Assembly: GCA_046758465.1 (NCBI GenBank)
Contig: JBHIAG010000047.1
Coordinates: forward strand, 1 to 16,265
Direction: 5' to 3'
From: JBHIAG01 sp046758465
GTDB taxonomy: Bacteria; Acidobacteriota; Terriglobia; Acidiferrales; 2-02-FULL-67-57
Length of the DNA stretch: 16,265 bases
The first letter of the stretch is position 1; each line of letters begins with the position of its first letter. Below, piece by piece: positions 14,717 to 16,265 of this stretch. The position numbers and the translations under genes were made by a program. The notes below the pieces were generated by a model that saw nothing but the letters and a program-made list of their open reading frames with translations, was not told the DNA's origin and did no database searches.

Positions 14717-15472
14717 ATGTTTGAGCGGGAACGGCCGGTGGCAGTGGCGATGGCGCTGGGCTACGTACTGGCGGGCTTTCTGGCGGCGGTGGCCGTAGGA
14801 GTCGCTTATTGGCGTCTGCGGGAAGACCCCTTCCAGCAGACGCCGAACTGGGAGCGCATCCTGGAGCAGCATGCCCAGCAGGCCGCAACGTTTGCCTTTG
14901 TTTACCTGTTGATCTTCGGGCTGGTAGTGGTGGCAGTGTTTTTCTGGCTGGGGGTGGCGGGGCGAGCGCGCCGGGGCCGGCATCCAACGTCGGCGACGCT
15001 GGGCGCACTGTTTGTGAGCGTGGGGTTATTCGCAGTCGGCGGGGCAGCCATCTGGAATGGAATCGTGGCACCGTATGCGGCGCTGCTCTACAGTTGGACG
15101 CCCGACGAGGCCTTCCAGCAGGCGCTCTTTGGACAGATCATCACGGCGCGGTTCGTGTTCCACTTTTCGGTTTGGTGCCTGGTAGTGTTCGGGGCGGTGG
15201 GGCTCTACTTCCTGGGGCGAGCGCTGCGGGCGGTGGATGGCTGGCTGCCGGACGTGCTGAAGCTGGCGGCAGCGTTGGCGGTGCTGCACGTACCGCTGAC
15301 ACTTTACCTGGCGCGCGAGAGCCTGCTGAATAAGCACTACGTGCGCTGGCTGGCGGTGGTGAACGAGCTGCTGCTGTGGGGTGGGCTGGCGGCGGCCACC
15401 TACTTTGCCGCCGGCTACCTGCGCCGCGAAGCCCGCAACCTCTACGCCACCAGACACCTGTCGAAGAACTAG
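14717..15472 (+). CDS. six-helix integral membrane protein of unknown function
   Basis: 251 aa, not recognised. Hydrophobic segments at about 9-31, 57-81, 91-115, 142-168, 180-198 and 209-232 suggest six membrane helices. Between the first two is a soluble loop with several charged residues (REDPFQQTPNWERILEQH). The N-terminus is short and charged; the C-terminal tail is basic (RREARNLYATRHLSKN). ATG at 14717 follows GGGAGCCGGGAAG, which contains plausible ribosome binding sequence. It is divergent from the secreted protein on the minus strand, about 160 bases away, so the two may share a control region. No transporter or enzyme motif is visible. Confidence 0.8.
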   Translation: MFERERPVAVAMALGYVLAGFLAAVAVGVAYWRLREDPFQQTPNWERILEQHAQQAATFAFVYLLIFGLVVVAVFFWLGVAGRARRGRHPTSATLGALFVSVGLFAVGGAAIWNGIVAPYAALLYSWTPDEAFQQALFGQIITARFVFHFSVWCLVVFGAVGLYFLGRALRAVDGWLPDVLKLAAALAVLHVPLTLYLARESLLNKHYVRWLAVVNELLLWGGLAAATYFAAGYLRREARNLYATRHLSKN

Positions 15473-15480
15473 AAGCGGTC

Positions 15481-15530
15481 AGTGATCAGTGACTAGTGAC
15501 CCGTGGCGAGTAACTCAGTAACTAGTAACT
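15481..15530. repeat. AGTRAYY heptamer tandem repeats
   Basis: AGTGATC, AGTGACT and AGTGACC run in tandem at 15481-15501, followed after seven bases by three AGTAACT units at 15509-15515, 15517-15523 and 15524-15530. Short AGTGATC-type arrays of this kind are familiar from intergenic DNA of environmental bacteria. The array supplies the stop codon of the truncated ORF on the opposite strand. Confidence 0.75.
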
Positions 15531-15611
15531 AGGCAACAAAGACTTCCTGCCGCACGGCGCGCCTGGGTTTGGCGGATTGGCGATACTGGCTTCGATGTGC
15601 GTCAGACCCAT
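15522..15611 (-). pseudogene. truncated ORF, possible start of a clan AA aspartic protease
   Basis: 29-codon frame on the minus strand starting MGLTHIEASIANP. It has a good ribosome binding site (AGAAGG seven bases before the ATG) and a near-consensus promoter at 15631-15659. The first dozen residues resemble the N-terminus of small retroviral-type (clan AA) aspartic proteases, which begin with patterns like MGLTYVxxxVxNP; this is from memory of the family. The active-site DSG/DTG never appears because the frame diverges after about 16 residues and ends inside the heptamer repeats. I read it as the 5' remnant of a gene cut off by a deletion. A genuine small peptide is possible. Confidence 0.4.
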
Positions 15612-15630
15612 TGGGCTACCTTCTAGAATC

Positions 15631-15659
15631 AGTGTAGTTTTGCGGGCTGGTAGGGTCAA
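15631..15659 (-). promoter_or_regulatory. near-consensus sigma70 promoter
   Basis: On the minus strand TTGACC (15659-15654), a 17-base spacer and TACACT (15636-15631). This is the best -35/-10 pair I find in the window. Expected transcription start lies about 15624, giving a leader of roughly a dozen bases containing AGAAGG before the ATG at 15611. Confidence 0.6.
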
Positions 15660-15941
15660 CCAGAAAGGTCCGGTGTTTGCCGTGCCTTGTAGTTTTTCCA
15701 GATTGTGAGTAAGACGGCTGGCAACAAATGGAACAAAAACACTGGGCTTTCGTCGTCCTGGCGGATTGCCCAGCAGCGAGTCAGAGGAAAAGCAGATCCT
15801 TCGCCCCGAAGGTTCTGGGCTCAGGATGACAAAGGGAGGGCGCTCAGGATGACAGCGGTGGGCGTGCCCTTCGGCAAGCTCCCCTCGACAAGCTCGGGGC
15901 AGGCAGGGCAGGCGATGGTTCGGCAGGCTCACCACCTGCGG
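15660..15941. other. gene-poor stretch with short dispersed repeats
   Basis: No supported gene. A long minus-strand frame exists but most of it reads as translated repeats. CTCAGGATGACA occurs twice (15820-15831 and 15843-15854), preceded by AGATCCTTCG; this combination resembles a repeat common in environmental bacterial genomes. CCCTTCGGCAAGCTC and CCCCTCGACAAGCTCGGGG belong to another familiar repeat type. CCTGCGG (15935-15941) pairs with CCGCAGG (15944-15950). Confidence 0.55.
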
Positions 15942-16067
15942 TCCCGCAGGGTGGGACTCGCCCTGCGGGGTTCGCGATCCCGACAAAAAGCATCGGGATT
16001 TCGTCCCCGTACGGGTCCTCAACCTATCCCGCACAGCGGGACTTCGTCCGCCTGCGGCGTCCTCAAC
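15942..16067. repeat. tandem double-hairpin repeat units
   Basis: Two clear units and one degenerate unit follow one another. Unit 1: ATCCCGA (15977-15983) / TCGGGAT (15993-15999), spacer TTCGTC, hairpin CCCGTACGGG (16006-16015), then TCCTCAAC. Unit 2: TCCCGC (16027-16032) / GCGGGA (16036-16041), then C and TTCGTC, hairpin CGCC-TGC-GGCG (16049-16059), then TCCTCAAC. The degenerate unit has TCCC (15942-15945) / GGGA (15953-15956) and CCCTGCGGG (15961-15969). The arms differ between units yet stay self-complementary, while spacers are conserved. A related single hairpin lies at 9235-9251. Confidence 0.65.
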
Positions 16068-16099
16068 TTTCCGGCTGCGCTGAAAAGGGTTCGTGCACA

Positions 16100-16149
16100 G
16101 GTCTAAAAACAAAAGCCCCACCGCGATGGGTGGGGCTAGTTTTTAGACC
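16100..16149 (-). terminator. rRNA operon terminator in a 50-base palindrome
   Basis: Inner stem GCCCCACC (16115-16122) / GGTGGGGC (16129-16136), then on the minus strand a T-rich tract from 16114 down to about 16105, a standard intrinsic terminator after the 5S gene. Outer arms GGTCTAAAAAC (16100-16110) and GTTTTTAGACC (16139-16149) also pair perfectly, so the whole 50 bases are nearly symmetrical and could stop transcription from both sides. The right arm overlaps the last few bases of the 5S gene. Confidence 0.85.
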
Positions 16150-16264
16150 CGGCAACGACCTACTTTCCCACGCAGTTCCCCGCGCAGTAGCATCGGCCCG
16201 GCGGGGCTTAACGACCGTGTTCGGGATGGGAACGGGTGTGGCCCCCGCGGTAAGGTCACCGGGA
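16147..16264 (-). rRNA. rrf: 5S ribosomal RNA
   Basis: About 118 bases on the minus strand. The 5' end CCCGGTGAC pairs with the 3' end GTTGCCGGG over nine bases (helix I, with two G-U pairs). Conserved 5S strings are present: CACACCCGTTCCCATCCCG, GAACACGG, GCCGATGCTACTG and GGGAAAGTAGGTC. An intrinsic terminator follows directly. The 23S and 16S genes would lie beyond the right edge. Exact ends are uncertain by two or three bases. Confidence 0.95.
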
Positions 16265-16265
16265 A

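Noticed and set aside
14592..14798. 68-codon plus-strand ORF preceded by AGGAGG
   Set aside because: AGGAGG touches the ATG with no spacing, the translation is Arg/Gly-rich, and it overlaps the well-supported membrane protein in another frame.
15481..16067. CRISPR array
   Set aside because: Repeats are short heptamers or hairpins of variable arm sequence with no regular 25-40 base unit and spacer pattern, and there are no cas genes.
15522..16121. A 199-codon minus-strand open frame across the gene-poor region
   Set aside because: Most of it is translation of dispersed hairpin repeats in Pro/Arg/Ser-rich text. Only the last 29 codons have a promoter, ribosome binding site and protein-like start.

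Overview
The window looks like a chromosomal piece of a GC-rich, Gram-negative-type bacterium, most likely an Acidobacteriota member. This is inferred from protein families, not from a 16S gene. The support is a periplasmic protein at 13764-14555 of a type I associate with Acidobacteria, several secreted peptidases, LolA-type carrier folds, a DUF1684 protein, PilZ-like domains, and 5S rRNA at the right edge. No phage, transposase, CRISPR or tRNA is visible.

Layout. (1) 73-1902 (+): an ABC-transporter ATPase of the LolD/MacB type, a small one-helix membrane protein and a LolA-like periplasmic carrier, overlapping or tightly spaced. This is probably the tail of an envelope export or lipoprotein-transport operon whose permease lies off the left edge. 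(2) 1958-4603 (+): a secreted M28 zinc aminopeptidase, then a secreted DUF1684 protein with an FHA-like front half. (3) 4638-5420 (-): a short-chain dehydrogenase, convergent with the preceding pair. (4) 5487-6074 (+): a secreted beta-propeller-like gene interrupted by one in-frame amber codon. (5) 6131-8690 (+): two radical SAM genes, each preceded by a copy of the same 70-bp leader. This is the most unusual arrangement in the window. (6) 8923-12951 (+): a 95-residue Tat-signal protein, a compound palindrome, an amidase and a secreted S9 prolyl-oligopeptidase-type peptidase. (7) 13054-13743 (+): a protein made of two tandem PilZ-like domains about two-thirds identical. (8) 13764-14555 (-): a secreted protein of the outer-membrane lipoprotein-sorting type with a candidate leaderless promoter. 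(9) 14717-15472 (+): a six-helix membrane protein of unknown function. (10) 15473-16099: a gene-poor stretch with heptamer repeats, a truncated ORF behind a near-consensus promoter, and tandem double-hairpin repeats. (11) 16100-16264: the terminator palindrome and the 5S rRNA gene, minus strand, the end of an rRNA operon that continues to the right.

The window combines envelope biogenesis (Lol-like transport) with extracytoplasmic peptide and amide degradation (M28, S9, amidase) and two orphan radical SAM enzymes. No obvious RiPP precursor accompanies the radical SAM pair, so its substrate is unknown. The best leads for something undescribed are the shared leader of the radical SAM genes, the split-looking Tat/amidase pair and the double-hairpin repeat units.
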